In this document: piece by piece, positions 9,400-18,179 of the stretch
Position numbering within the stretch: the stretch's first letter is position 1
Layout of the letters: the number at the start of each line of letters is the position of its first letter
NCBI GenBank assembly: GCA_020635085.1
Contig: JACKAL010000005.1
Span: 62,001-126,000, forward strand
DNA from: Pseudobdellovibrionaceae bacterium
GTDB taxonomy: Bacteria > Bdellovibrionota > Bdellovibrionia > Bdellovibrionales > JAGQZY01
DNA: 64,000 nt
Reading direction: 5' to 3'
Notes under the pieces: model-generated
What the model was told of the DNA's origin: nothing
The model's input: only the letters and a program-made list of their open reading frames with translations
Databases searched by the model: none
Translations under genes and position numbers: made by a program

Positions 9400-10597
9400 T
9401 TTCTCCGACAATAAAGGGAGATGGTTCGGGCTCTATGTGAGTACAGGAAAAAATAAACTTCTCATTATTTGTTTGAGGTTGTTGTACATTGTCACAACCC
9501 AAAAATAAGAATGTTGTTTTGGTAGATTCTGTAAGGAGATGAAATTCGACGTTTTTAATTAACGAGATTGTTGTTTTGGTGGAGTAGGGGCCCATATCAT
9601 CGACAAAAAATATTTCTTTATCCGATGTGGAAATAGTCAATGTTTGGGTTAAAAATTTAAGAGAATTTTCTTTTATTTTTAGTGCTTCCGGGTTTGTGAC
9701 ATAAACTGAATCTGCGGAGACAATAATATCTGTGATTGTGGCATTATTTGCCGTGGATATACGATCTGTAGCATCAATAATAAAATCGAATTGATTTTTG
9801 TTTGCCGAAAAAGATTTACCAGATATAATATAAGTGCCAAAGTAAGCTCCTCTATCGATTCGCAAAGAGCGTGTTTTAAAGCGAATAAAATCTTTTCCAG
9901 TAATAAGATTATTATGACCATAGGGTTGAGTGTGAATAGTCCCCTGGTCATCCACATGAAAGTTGGCAATCGTACCATTAATGCCAGTGCGTAATCTATG
10001 GTGGGCATTTTCAATGATGGTAATGGTTTGGATGCCCGAGCGTGGTGTCCAGTCGTTCAAGAGATAATTCGCCGTGTATGTGTCTGGATCTATTTGCAGG
10101 CGACGTGTTTTAAATAGGACTTGATGGTCGTCTATTATGACATTCTCTGAAGATGCCAAAAGCTCAGTATCCATAACGAAAAGGTTGGTGATAAGACCTC
10201 CTATATCAGTTACGATACGATTTTCTAGATGGTTTAAGAGGCGAACAGTAGAACGACCAGTAAGCAGAGGGCCACCATAAACAGCATACGTACCTAAGTA
10301 CTTATCGGGATTAATCTCGATAGCTGTAGTTTGAAATCGCAAAGTGTTTGAAAATGCAGCAATGGCTTTGGGGTTGTCTGTTCTCAAAACGCTGTTTGTC
10401 TCAATGTGAAAACGTACCGAGGCATTGTTGGCAAAGATAATCGTGTGTTCTCCAGGGGTAAGGTCTATCACCAAATCACCTGTCATATAAGGGGAGTTAT
10501 CTATTCGAAAAAGCCCCGTAAAACCATCAGCTTGGATGTGAATTTGAGAGTTGGCCCATGACGTCAAAACTATTAAATGGAGTAGGTAAATGAGCAT
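9380..10597 (-). CDS. Secreted protein with five tandem ~75-residue repeats
   Basis: About 405 residues with an N-terminal hydrophobic signal (IYLLHLIVLTSW, likely cut after ANS). The mature part is built of five repeats beginning near residues 20, 88, 162, 239 and 315. Each has a frame I-x-x-D-x-Y-x-G-x-Y, then 25 residues later an [NH]R[IL]-x-T patch and an I-x-N-x-x-V strand. The first repeat (FRIDNSPY...LTPGEHTIIF) is reminiscent of a PEGA-type beta domain. Two Cys near the C-terminus could pair. Start at ATG 10597 with AGAGG upstream; a GTG two codons earlier is possible. Co-transcribed with two small genes including a receiver protein. Function unknown; an extracytoplasmic binding or sensing module is plausible. 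Confidence 0.8.
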   Translation of the reverse strand: MLIYLLHLIVLTSWANSQIHIQADGFTGLFRIDNSPYMTGDLVIDLTPGEHTIIFANNASVRFHIETNSVLRTDNPKAIAAFSNTLRFQTTAIEINPDKYLGTYAVYGGPLLTGRSTVRLLNHLENRIVTDIGGLITNLFVMDTELLASSENVIIDDHQVLFKTRRLQIDPDTYTANYLLNDWTPRSGIQTITIIENAHHRLRTGINGTIANFHVDDQGTIHTQPYGHNNLITGKDFIRFKTRSLRIDRGAYFGTYIISGKSFSANKNQFDFIIDATDRISTANNATITDIIVSADSVYVTNPEALKIKENSLKFLTQTLTISTSDKEIFFVDDMGPYSTKTTISLIKNVEFHLLTESTKTTFLFLGCDNVQQPQTNNEKFIFSCTHIEPEPSPFIVGENGGHNG

Positions 10598-10603
10598 AGT
10601 CAC

Positions 10604-10865
10604 CTCTACTCAACTTATCGGGATGTAATATTAAATTTCTGTTAAAATGCTTAAAAAATAGCTTCATAGAACATTTATTCTGCAACATATAATGAAATTT
10701 TTATTATTTTTTAACTAGATATTAAGAGTAACTCCAAAGAGAATAGAAATAGCCAGGTTTTAAAAAAATCTATTGGCCAAATAAATATAATTTGTTTATA
10801 TAGAAATGTCGCACATATTTTGTAATTTTCATAAATTCTGTACTTGAATATTTTTAATAACCTAG
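10604..10865. other. AT-rich divergent intergenic region
   Basis: This 262-base gap lies between two divergently transcribed genes, the five-repeat protein and the OmpR-type regulator, so it should hold both promoters. It is very AT-rich, with a TATAAT at 10786-10791 but no convincing -35 at the right distance. I see no RNA gene or repeat in it. Confidence 0.5.
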
Positions 10866-10874
10866 GTGGGAAAC

Positions 10875-11558
10875 GTGTTTGTATCGCGAAAAATTCTTAT
10901 TTTGGATGACGAAATTGAAATTTGTACAATGCTCAGTGATTTTTTAACTGATAGTGGATATGAAGTTCGCTACAGTACCGAAATCGAAGGCTTTCTTGAG
11001 CAAATGAATGCTTTTCGTCCCCATTTTTTAATTATGGATAAATACGTTCATCGTCACGATTGCTTTAGTTTAATTGGTAGCCTTCGCAAGGTGCCATCGT
11101 CGCAAAATATTCCCATATTGGTCATTACGGGTTGCACGGACTTAGAGGAAAAAGTACGTGCATTAGAGCTAGGAGCTGACGATGTATTAATAAAACCTAT
11201 TCAACTGATCGAGGTAAAGGCTAAACTTCAGTCCCTTGCACGTCGAGCATCTATTTATCAACTGCCTACCGAAAATATTACATACAAAGATATCCGAGTT
11301 GTTCCACAAAGTGGGGAAGTTTTTTCTGGGGAGAGTCGTCTACCCTTAACCGAAACAGAGTTTAAAATATTTCAAGTACTTCTCATTTCTAAGGGAAAAG
11401 CGGTGCAGCGGGAACAGCTTGTTCATAAAACATTAACGGCGCGAAATAACAATCTAAGAACAATAGATGTTCATATTAATTCCTTGCGTACAAAGTTAGG
11501 GGATGTAGGGAGTAAAATTAAAACTCTGCGCGGCCGTGGTTACATGTTGGTGGACTAA
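10875..11558 (+). CDS. OmpR/PhoB-family response regulator
   Basis: About 227 residues. The N-terminal receiver has ILDDE, phospho-acceptor Asp in LIMDKY and Lys in VLIKPI. It is followed by a winged-helix DNA-binding domain with LPLTETEFKIF, the recognition region NNLRTIDVHINSLRTKLGD and LRGRGYMLVD. The start is set at GTG 10875, which has AGGTGGG upstream; a GTG at 10866 lies inside that ribosome site. It is divergent from the repeat-protein operon and convergent with the kinase-receiver pair; no kinase is directly adjacent, so its partner may be one of the two kinases at 12-14.6 kb. Confidence 0.92.
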   Translation: MFVSRKILILDDEIEICTMLSDFLTDSGYEVRYSTEIEGFLEQMNAFRPHFLIMDKYVHRHDCFSLIGSLRKVPSSQNIPILVITGCTDLEEKVRALELGADDVLIKPIQLIEVKAKLQSLARRASIYQLPTENITYKDIRVVPQSGEVFSGESRLPLTETEFKIFQVLLISKGKAVQREQLVHKTLTARNNNLRTIDVHINSLRTKLGDVGSKIKTLRGRGYMLVD

Positions 11559-11590
11559 GGTGAAGCAAGCTATAGTAGGTTCATTTATAG

Positions 11591-11971
11591 TTATTTAAAT
11601 GTTACTTGCTCAATAGCAGCCAGTAGCGTGGCCATATTTATTGGCTTGTGTAAGAGTTTCCGTGCGCCCATTCGTTTTAAGGAGTTTTCATCATAATCTG
11701 AGTAAGCAGAGACCATAAGGATGGGAATTTTCTTCTTATAGTCTTCCGTCAATTTATTTAAAAAATCAACGCCGGTAGATTGGGGCATGCGAATATCGCT
11801 GATAATAAGATCAAAAATATGATTTTTCGTTTTTTCGTAAGCTTCTGAGCCATTGATGGCGACTTCTACGCGCAATCCATAGAGTTCCAGCATTTCTTTG
11901 AGGGTTTCTCTAAGATCGTCCTCATCATCCACAAGTAAAACGCGTAAGTTTAGATTTGATTTTTTAGTCAT
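11591..11971 (-). CDS. Single-domain response regulator (CheY-like)
   Basis: A 126-residue stand-alone receiver: VDDEDD at about 15-17, phospho-acceptor D59 in LIISDIRMP, T/S position in VSAYSD and Lys109 in LLHKPI. It has no output domain. Its ATG overlaps the stop of the upstream histidine kinase by four bases (ATGA), so the two are translationally coupled and almost certainly a kinase-receiver pair. Confidence 0.92.
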   Translation of the reverse strand: MTKKSNLNLRVLLVDDEDDLRETLKEMLELYGLRVEVAINGSEAYEKTKNHIFDLIISDIRMPQSTGVDFLNKLTEDYKKKIPILMVSAYSDYDENSLKRMGARKLLHKPINMATLLAAIEQVTFK

Positions 11972-13299
11972 GCGGCCTCACTTTTTTGAAAAGAGTGTTT
12001 TGGCAAATTGATAATAAACGTTGTGTTTACACTTGTTGGATCAAGATGGATACTGCCGCCGTGGCGATGTAAAATATTTCGTGCTATGGGTAAGCCTAAG
12101 CCGACGCCATCGCCGACATCCTTAGTGGTAAAAAACGGATTCATAATTTTATCTTGTATGTCTTTAGAGATACCAGAGCCACTATCAATAACGCGAATTT
12201 CGATGCCATTGTGCCATTCTGCTGCCTCAATGCGAATCCAGGGCTGTGAATCCCCATTTTTACAGGCATCAATCGCATTAGAGATGATATGGGTAAAGGC
12301 GCAAGCCAGATCGGAAGAATTACCAATGGTATTGAGGTAGGGCGGAATTGTCTTTGTGATGACATGAATATTATTTTTGGCAATTTTATCCGAATGATTG
12401 ATAATAATCTGTTCAACAAGACCATAAAAATTGATAATGGAATCTTCTTTTTTTTGTAGACTTGTGTAGAAGTAAGATAAATTTTTTGTAATCCGTGTTA
12501 CACGTTCGACATTTGTTTTTAATTTTTCAATTGTACTTTTAGCAGATTCCTTACAGAAGGCCGATTCACCACAGAGTTTGTCGAGTTTATCAATATTCAC
12601 TAGAATTGTCATAAGCGGGTTGTTCATTTCATGTGCCATACCACTGGCAACATCTCCCATCATAGCACGTTGGGCATTAGATATAAGATTTAACGTTTTA
12701 TTTTCCAGTTCCTTAGCCAAAAATTTATTTTTTTCAGACTGAGTAAACTCACTTTGTAATAAAGTATTTAGTAAACAGCCTGATTTAAGTAAAATTAAAG
12801 CATAAACTAAAGCTATGGCGCTGAGAAGCTCAGAATATCTTTGCCCACTATATAATGCGCCAATGGCGAAGGGTACTAGAAGCGCTAAAATTGATGAACG
12901 CATAATTTTATTAGAAGCCAAGTGTAGGGGCATGGCGGCCGAGGCAAGTCCGCCGACCATTATCGATATAAAAACTTGAGAGCTACCATCAGAGCGAGGA
13001 AATACAATGGCACTGATATAGGCCCAATGCAGCCACACGATAGCTAAAAAACTCCAATAAATGTTAGTTTTTGTATTTAAGCGTTGGCCTGGTAAATAGA
13101 AGCGATCGAGAAGGAAAAATACTGTATAGGCAAGAGTGGTAAAACTATAAAAACTAATGAGCCAATTCTGCAGTTGTAGTTGGTTGGCATCTAAAACAAT
13201 TAAGTAGATAAAGGTAGCGCACCCAAGTGATCCCAAAAAAATCGGAATGCTCGTGTCTTTTAGATATTTATATTGGGTTTCTAGCCAGTGAGATTCCAT
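11968..13299 (-). CDS. Membrane sensor histidine kinase
   Basis: A 443-residue kinase. The N-terminal ~180 residues contain about six hydrophobic segments (from about residue 17 to 175) with very short loops and no sizeable periplasmic domain, so it probably senses something in or at the membrane. A short coiled linker leads to the HisKA box MAHEMNNPLMTI with phospho-acceptor His223. The HATPase domain has an N box (HIISNAIDAC), a G1 box (VIDSGSGISKD) and GVGLGLPIARNI. It is coupled to the following CheY-like gene. Confidence 0.92.
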   Translation of the reverse strand: MESHWLETQYKYLKDTSIPIFLGSLGCATFIYLIVLDANQLQLQNWLISFYSFTTLAYTVFFLLDRFYLPGQRLNTKTNIYWSFLAIVWLHWAYISAIVFPRSDGSSQVFISIMVGGLASAAMPLHLASNKIMRSSILALLVPFAIGALYSGQRYSELLSAIALVYALILLKSGCLLNTLLQSEFTQSEKNKFLAKELENKTLNLISNAQRAMMGDVASGMAHEMNNPLMTILVNIDKLDKLCGESAFCKESAKSTIEKLKTNVERVTRITKNLSYFYTSLQKKEDSIINFYGLVEQIIINHSDKIAKNNIHVITKTIPPYLNTIGNSSDLACAFTHIISNAIDACKNGDSQPWIRIEAAEWHNGIEIRVIDSGSGISKDIQDKIMNPFFTTKDVGDGVGLGLPIARNILHRHGGSIHLDPTSVNTTFIINLPKHSFQKSEAA

Positions 13300-13432
13300 A
13301 TCTCATCTATCGGTTAGTAATATTAAATAATAATTAACGTCTATAAAAGGTACGATGTGCATCCATAAATAAGGTTTTAACTGAATTCTTGTGTATTTGT
13401 ACGTATTGTCCAATCATTTTGAGATATATACC

Positions 13433-14617
13433 TTAGTTAATTATTGTTGTGGTCGTATCTTGTGGATAGATTGTTTTTAGAGGCAGCTTCACGGTGAAGC
13501 GTGTATGGCCGTCAACGAGTGTGTAATCGAGTTTTCCACCATGGCAAGTAATGTAAGACTGTACTAAATTGAGTCCCAGCCCCAACCCTGCATCCTCTTT
13601 TGTTGTAAAAAATTGGTCAGTCATTTTTTCCATGATGTTATCAGGGATGCCACTTCCGCTGTCGGTAACACAAATAAAGAGATGAGTTTCATCATTATAA
13701 ACATCGATTTTAATCCAACGTGTATCTAAGGAGACAATGGCATCGCAACTATTATTAAGTAAGTTTATCATTGTCTGAGTCATTTGAGCTGCATCTACAA
13801 AAACTCTTGGTAGAGAAAGGTCTTTGGTATTGATCAAAAGTTCGATGCTATCATTGCGAATTCGATGCTGGCAAAGATCAAGGACATCATCAATAATTTG
13901 CTGAAAAGAAACCCACTTGAAGTGAGGGGTTTTTCCTGATGCACTGATGGAGCGTAATGCGCGGATAATTCCAGACATGCGATCTGCTGTGGAAATAATT
14001 TTGTTGGCTTTTTCTATAATTTTTTCGGCAGAAATTTGTTTGGTTACCAAATTACAGAGATACTCCGCATTCATGCGGATAATCGATAATGGATTGTTAA
14101 TTTCATGGGCGATGCTGCTTGCCATTTTTCCAAGTACAATCAGCTTGGCTTGATTCTGTTTGCGTGAGAGTTCCTCTTTGGAATAAATATGATGGCTTTC
14201 GTTACGCGACAAATCGATGGATATGCCGCGCATAACCGTTGGAACACCATCTTTAGAAAATTTTACTACTCGTCCGCGAGTAAGAATACAACGCCAACTT
14301 TTGTCTGCATGTCTAAGACGGTGAATGTTTTCGTAAAGGCCGGTAGGATTTTGCAAATAGGTATTTAAATGGGAAAGGTAAAAATCGTAATCCTCAGGGT
14401 GTACCCGCTCACGCCAGGTAGCTAAAGTATGAGGGGTCTGGGTTTGCTCTATTCCTAACATATGGGCCCACTCGCCATCGAGGTCGAGGGTGCCGTCCTC
14501 TATTTGCCAACACCATGAGGCAATTTGCATATTCTTAAGTAATTCGGGCTCATGGATGTTGGGACTTTCAATAGAACATCCGTCTGTAGGTTGGTGTGAG
14601 AGCTTTCGTTCGGCCAT
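13433..14617 (-). CDS. PAS-domain soluble histidine kinase
   Basis: A 394-residue cytoplasmic kinase with no membrane segment. A PAS fold-3 domain spans about residues 33-135, with the typical WRERVHPEDYDFYLSHL and a RLRHADKSWRCILTRG region. HisKA follows with IAHEINNPLSIIR (His171), then a HATPase with NLLNNSCDAI, VTDSGSGIPD and GLGLGLNLVQSY. It lacks a Shine-Dalgarno sequence; instead a promoter-like element ends six bases before the ATG, so a leaderless mRNA is predicted. It is a separate unit from the kinase downstream. Confidence 0.92.
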   Translation of the reverse strand: MAERKLSHQPTDGCSIESPNIHEPELLKNMQIASWCWQIEDGTLDLDGEWAHMLGIEQTQTPHTLATWRERVHPEDYDFYLSHLNTYLQNPTGLYENIHRLRHADKSWRCILTRGRVVKFSKDGVPTVMRGISIDLSRNESHHIYSKEELSRKQNQAKLIVLGKMASSIAHEINNPLSIIRMNAEYLCNLVTKQISAEKIIEKANKIISTADRMSGIIRALRSISASGKTPHFKWVSFQQIIDDVLDLCQHRIRNDSIELLINTKDLSLPRVFVDAAQMTQTMINLLNNSCDAIVSLDTRWIKIDVYNDETHLFICVTDSGSGIPDNIMEKMTDQFFTTKEDAGLGLGLNLVQSYITCHGGKLDYTLVDGHTRFTVKLPLKTIYPQDTTTTIIN

Positions 14618-14652
14618 AGATCTTTTATAAACAATTTATATTTATTAGACAA
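14618..14652 (-). promoter_or_regulatory. Predicted leaderless promoter of the PAS kinase
   Basis: On the minus strand: TTGTCT (14652-14647) as -35, a 17-base spacer, TATAAA (14629-14624) as -10, then only six bases before the ATG. The expected transcription start falls on or next to the start codon, and no ribosome binding sequence exists. Matches to the sigma-70 consensus are four and five out of six. Confidence 0.6.
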
Positions 14653-14755
14653 CGACCAAATGTATTTTTACTCTAAACATAGACGTATCGTCTACGGATC
14701 GAGGTTACGGCATAAGAGAGTCATTAGGAATCCCCCTCTAGATTTTTTTTAAGTT

Positions 14756-15577
14756 TTAAAATTCAAAAAGCAAACTCAGGTCTGCGCAAGGGGCGGAGTG
14801 GGTAATAGAACCAACGCTGATATAATCAATACCAGCTATTTGGCTTAGTTCTTTGAGTCTTTGAGAGGTCATATTGCCACTGACCTCGACGGCGATAGAT
14901 TCAGGAATCAGCTCCAGCGCTTCGCGAATTGTATCGGTCGTCATATTATCTAAAAGAAGGCGCGCCACATTCAGGCTCACGGCCTCCTGGACTTCTTGAA
15001 CGTTGGTGACTTCTACCTCGATGGGGCTCTCCGTGTGTTCTCGAATAGCATGCACAGCAGCCGAAATACCTTTTGCTAAACGGATATGATTTTCTTTAAT
15101 TAAAACGGCATCGCTTAGATTCATGCGATGATTATAGCCTCCACCATCACGCACGGCCTTTTTTTCCATTTCTCTGTAGCCAGGCAATGTTTTTCGCGTG
15201 TCGAGCACCCGAATCTTTGTTGGACCTGCAGCGCTAATAAAAAGGTGGGTGCTTGTGGCAATACCGCTGAGATGTCCTAAAAAATTGAGTGCTACGCGCT
15301 CAGCTTTAATGATTTGTAATAAATCACCATTGATAGAGGCCACTTTTTGTTGTTTTAAGATAGTATCGCCATCTTTGAAGAACCAACGTATTTGCGCCAG
15401 TGGATCTAAGTAATGGATGCAACGATTAAAGACATCCTGGCCAGAAAGTTTAATGTCGGCTTTGGCAAGCAAATAGGCATGGCCTTTTTTGGTCTTAATG
15501 TTTAGATTGTCCGTAGTGAGATCACCTTGAGGAAGATCCTCGGCAAAGGCTGCCGCGATCAAGTCATCAAGTTTCAC
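14756..15577 (-). CDS. nadC: Nicotinate-nucleotide pyrophosphorylase (carboxylating)
   Basis: A 273-residue quinolinate phosphoribosyltransferase, which makes nicotinate mononucleotide from quinolinate and PRPP in de novo NAD synthesis. Conserved features: DLTTD near residue 20, the TRKTLPGYR active-site loop and GGGYNHRMNLSDAVLIKENH, EVEV around 190, LLDNM around 210 and the C-terminal SVGSITHSA phosphate site. Length is normal. The start overlaps the end of the upstream receiver gene by 11 bases, so the two are co-transcribed although unrelated in function. nadA and nadB are not in the window. Confidence 0.96.
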   Translation of the reverse strand: MKLDDLIAAAFAEDLPQGDLTTDNLNIKTKKGHAYLLAKADIKLSGQDVFNRCIHYLDPLAQIRWFFKDGDTILKQQKVASINGDLLQIIKAERVALNFLGHLSGIATSTHLFISAAGPTKIRVLDTRKTLPGYREMEKKAVRDGGGYNHRMNLSDAVLIKENHIRLAKGISAAVHAIREHTESPIEVEVTNVQEVQEAVSLNVARLLLDNMTTDTIREALELIPESIAVEVSGNMTSQRLKELSQIAGIDYISVGSITHSAPCADLSLLFEF

Positions 15578-16733
15578 TGTCGATATCCTGGCGTAGACGA
15601 AGTTCCTCTTCCATCACCTTATTGAGTTCTTCGCGTACGATCTTTTCTAGAATATTTAACAGTGAATCTTTGATTTGAGATTTAATAATTTCTTCGGTAT
15701 GCGCACGCACAATAGCTTCGATCTCAGAGTCACTTAATCCCACCGCGGTGGCTACTTTTTTGCTTTCTGTGGCGGCGGGAGTCTTTTCTTTGCCCGTTTG
15801 CTCTAGCTTAAAAGATGGAGATGCAGAAGCGGGTGTTTCTGCATACAGATTAGGTAGGCTAAAACTTTCCTTTTTAAGAGTATCTACAACTTGTGAGAGG
15901 TCGTCTGTTTTTTCGTCGCTAATAATGTTAGGGTTTGTGGGTTGACCTAAGTTAAGAGCCTCAAATTTATCTAAGTCGTCGCTTTTGTCTTCTGAGATTT
16001 TAAATTGAGAAAGATCTTTGGCTGCCCAGGCATCCTGATTTTTTGTTTTTTCCTCTTGGTGAAGGAGGTCCTCAAAGAAAGATTTCTTTGTTAAAGAGGG
16101 CGCCGAGGACAGTGTTTCTGAAGGTGCTGGCGCATCCGTCACCGGAGGGTTGTCCTCAAGAAGGGAGGATAAATTAAATTCGGAGGTATCTTCGTCAAGA
16201 TCTGACTCCGCAAGGGGCGTTTGTGGGGCTGTTTCCTGGGAGAGAAGGGGAGACTCTTTGTCTAATTCTAGCGAAAATGACGAGTCATTCGGGTCTTGTG
16301 GTGGAGACGCTTCTGCAGAGATGGATTTTGGAAAATTGAGAAACTGCGCTAAAGGGTTTACATCAGCGGCTTCTGTGTGTTTCTTCACAATTTCGCGTAA
16401 GTGGTCTGCATCGAAAGGTTTTTCCAGCTGATCATTGGCGAGGGATTTTTTATAAAGTTCTTGATCAAGCTCCATAAAAGAACTCCACATCAAGATAACG
16501 GGAATATTTTTGAGTGTGTTTGAGTGCTTAATTTCTGAACAAATCTCATAGCCATTACGCTTTTGGAGAAGTATATCAGCAAAAATAATAGTGGGCTGAA
16601 AAGAGTTAGCGACATCGAGCACATCAAGTCCGGAGTGAACGCTTTTCACCTCCGCATTGAGGTCTTGCAATGCCAATTGGAACACTTTTTTAATCGTATC
16701 ACTCTCATCAGCGAGCAAGACGCGTAACGACAT
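15567..16733 (-). CDS. Response regulator with long disordered linker and C-terminal helical motif
   Basis: A 388-residue protein. Residues 1-120 form a receiver (LLADESD, phospho-acceptor D53 in IIFADILL, LEKPFD). Residues about 130-315 are rich in Ser, Pro, Asp and Glu and look disordered. The final ~60 residues form a conserved-looking amphipathic helix ending in IVREELNKVMEEELR. This architecture resembles deltaproteobacterial polarity/motility receivers that end in an 'REEI'-type helix. There is no DNA-binding domain. It overlaps nadC by 11 bases; no clear ribosome site precedes the ATG. Confidence 0.82.
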   Translation of the reverse strand: MSLRVLLADESDTIKKVFQLALQDLNAEVKSVHSGLDVLDVANSFQPTIIFADILLQKRNGYEICSEIKHSNTLKNIPVILMWSSFMELDQELYKKSLANDQLEKPFDADHLREIVKKHTEAADVNPLAQFLNFPKSISAEASPPQDPNDSSFSLELDKESPLLSQETAPQTPLAESDLDEDTSEFNLSSLLEDNPPVTDAPAPSETLSSAPSLTKKSFFEDLLHQEEKTKNQDAWAAKDLSQFKISEDKSDDLDKFEALNLGQPTNPNIISDEKTDDLSQVVDTLKKESFSLPNLYAETPASASPSFKLEQTGKEKTPAATESKKVATAVGLSDSEIEAIVRAHTEEIIKSQIKDSLLNILEKIVREELNKVMEEELRLRQDIDSET

Positions 16734-16782
16734 ATTTCGAGTTAACGATTCTTTTGGGGGAGAGTCAAGAACAATGAAGAAA

Positions 16783-16806
16783 CCCTTTACTTGGCAAGTG
16801 AAAGGG
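16783..16806. repeat. Hairpin in the divergent gap before lptG
   Basis: CCCTTTACTT pairs with AAGT-G-AAAGGG around a GGC loop: ten base pairs with a single bulged G. It sits between the divergent starts of the linker-type response regulator and lptG, so it cannot be a terminator of either. It could be in a 5' leader or an operator. No U-run follows. Confidence 0.45.
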
Positions 16807-16916
16807 TGAGAAATTATTAACAGTCCGTTTAAAAAGTTCGCAGGAGTTGTCTTGGTCTAATGAAGGTAAGTCCTGATTGAGCGATTCAATAAAAATGCTA
16901 CGGGTGGAACCTCGAG

Positions 16917-17999
16917 TTGATAACTGTCATAGATAGATACATATTGAAGAGTTTTATATTCTACCTCATCGCGGGGTTGATTGTTTTTGTAACACTCTTT
17001 TTAACCATAGATTTTATAACAGCCACCTCTAAGTATGGTGTCGGGCTTGTTATCTTTGCTAAGTATTACACATATTACACTTTTGAAATTTTATCTCAGT
17101 TGGCGCCAGTAGCTTGTCTTTTAAGCACATTGTTTACTCTCGGTACATTGAATAAAAATAGCGAGCTCGTGGCCATGTTTAGTATGGGGATGAGTCTTTT
17201 TCGCGTATCTTTACCAGTCATTATTGGAACGGTACTGTTTTCTATCGGTTTGTTTGTTTTTTCCAATCAGTTCATTACCCAGCTTGTGGATAAAAAAAAT
17301 TATATTTTCTATGTGGAAATGAAGAAAAAACCCCATATGTATTCTACATCCAAGCAAGAAAATATCTGGTATCGTTCGGGGCAAAATATTTTTAATATTA
17401 ACCTGCTCAATGCCAAAGAGGAAAGAGCGACAGGTATTACCGTATATACTTTTTCCAGTGGATGGACGTTACAGCAAATCTTGGCAGCCAAGGAAGCGGA
17501 GGTAAAGACGGGGCTTTGGACTTTAAAAGAGGGACGGGTTACTGTTTTTTTTGACAGTTTTGCTACACCAGTAACGGAAGAGTTTAAAGAGAGAACTTTA
17601 GCGGTTGGAGAAGATGTGATCGATATCAGATCTTCATCGCGAGCCTCGTCATCCATGTCTGTTGGGGAGCTTCGTCGATACATCTCGCGAAATAAGGAGG
17701 CGGGTTTAAATACCACGCCTTTTGAGGTGGATTATTACGCCAAATATAGCTTTGCTTTTACTTCGCTAGTTATGGTGCTTTTGGGCGTTTCCTTTTCGAT
17801 TGGTTCTTCACCGCGTTCGGGCGGGATTCTCATGAATTTACAAAAATGTATTTTGGTAACAATAGGGTATTGGGTGGTATATAGTTCAGGTCTTACTTTA
17901 GGTAAGTACGGGGCTATTCCTCCATTTTTGGCAGCATGGGGGCCAAATATTCTGATGAGTTTTCTCGCTGTTTTCCTCATTTGGCGACAAAAGAAATAG
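16917..17999 (+). CDS. lptG: LPS export permease LptG (YjgP/YjgQ family)
   Basis: A 360-residue inner-membrane subunit of the LptBFG transporter that extracts lipopolysaccharide from the inner membrane. It starts with VIDRYILKSF as in LptG, has three N-terminal membrane helices with the NSELVAMFSMGMS loop, a periplasmic beta domain (about residues 120-270, with GITVYTF) and three C-terminal helices ending in YGAIPPFLAAWGP. Start is TTG with GGGTGGAA upstream. LptF is not adjacent. The assignment to G rather than F rests on these motif similarities. Confidence 0.87.
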   Translation: MITVIDRYILKSFIFYLIAGLIVFVTLFLTIDFITATSKYGVGLVIFAKYYTYYTFEILSQLAPVACLLSTLFTLGTLNKNSELVAMFSMGMSLFRVSLPVIIGTVLFSIGLFVFSNQFITQLVDKKNYIFYVEMKKKPHMYSTSKQENIWYRSGQNIFNINLLNAKEERATGITVYTFSSGWTLQQILAAKEAEVKTGLWTLKEGRVTVFFDSFATPVTEEFKERTLAVGEDVIDIRSSSRASSSMSVGELRRYISRNKEAGLNTTPFEVDYYAKYSFAFTSLVMVLLGVSFSIGSSPRSGGILMNLQKCILVTIGYWVVYSSGLTLGKYGAIPPFLAAWGPNILMSFLAVFLIWRQKK

Positions 18000-18142
18000 A
18001 GTTTTTCTACCGTTTTTTTGCATCTATAGATTTATGTAAAGCCTACGTATTCAGTCAAATGAGCCAGTGTTCTGAGTAGTAACTCAGTGCTTGAGGGAAG
18101 TTTTATAAAACACTGTTTTATCTATTGTTTCTTGCACATCTC

Positions 18143-18170
18143 TTGTTATTAAAAAGGATCTCTGTTATAT
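18143..18170 (+). promoter_or_regulatory. Promoter-like element just before def
   Basis: TTGTTA (18143-18148), a 16-base spacer and TTATAT (18165-18170), followed by nine bases and then the def ATG. The only purine-rich ribosome-like stretch (AAAAAGGA) lies upstream of the -10, so it would not be transcribed from this promoter. A nearly leaderless def mRNA is predicted; moderate support. Confidence 0.45.
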
Positions 18171-18179
18171 CTAAAACTT

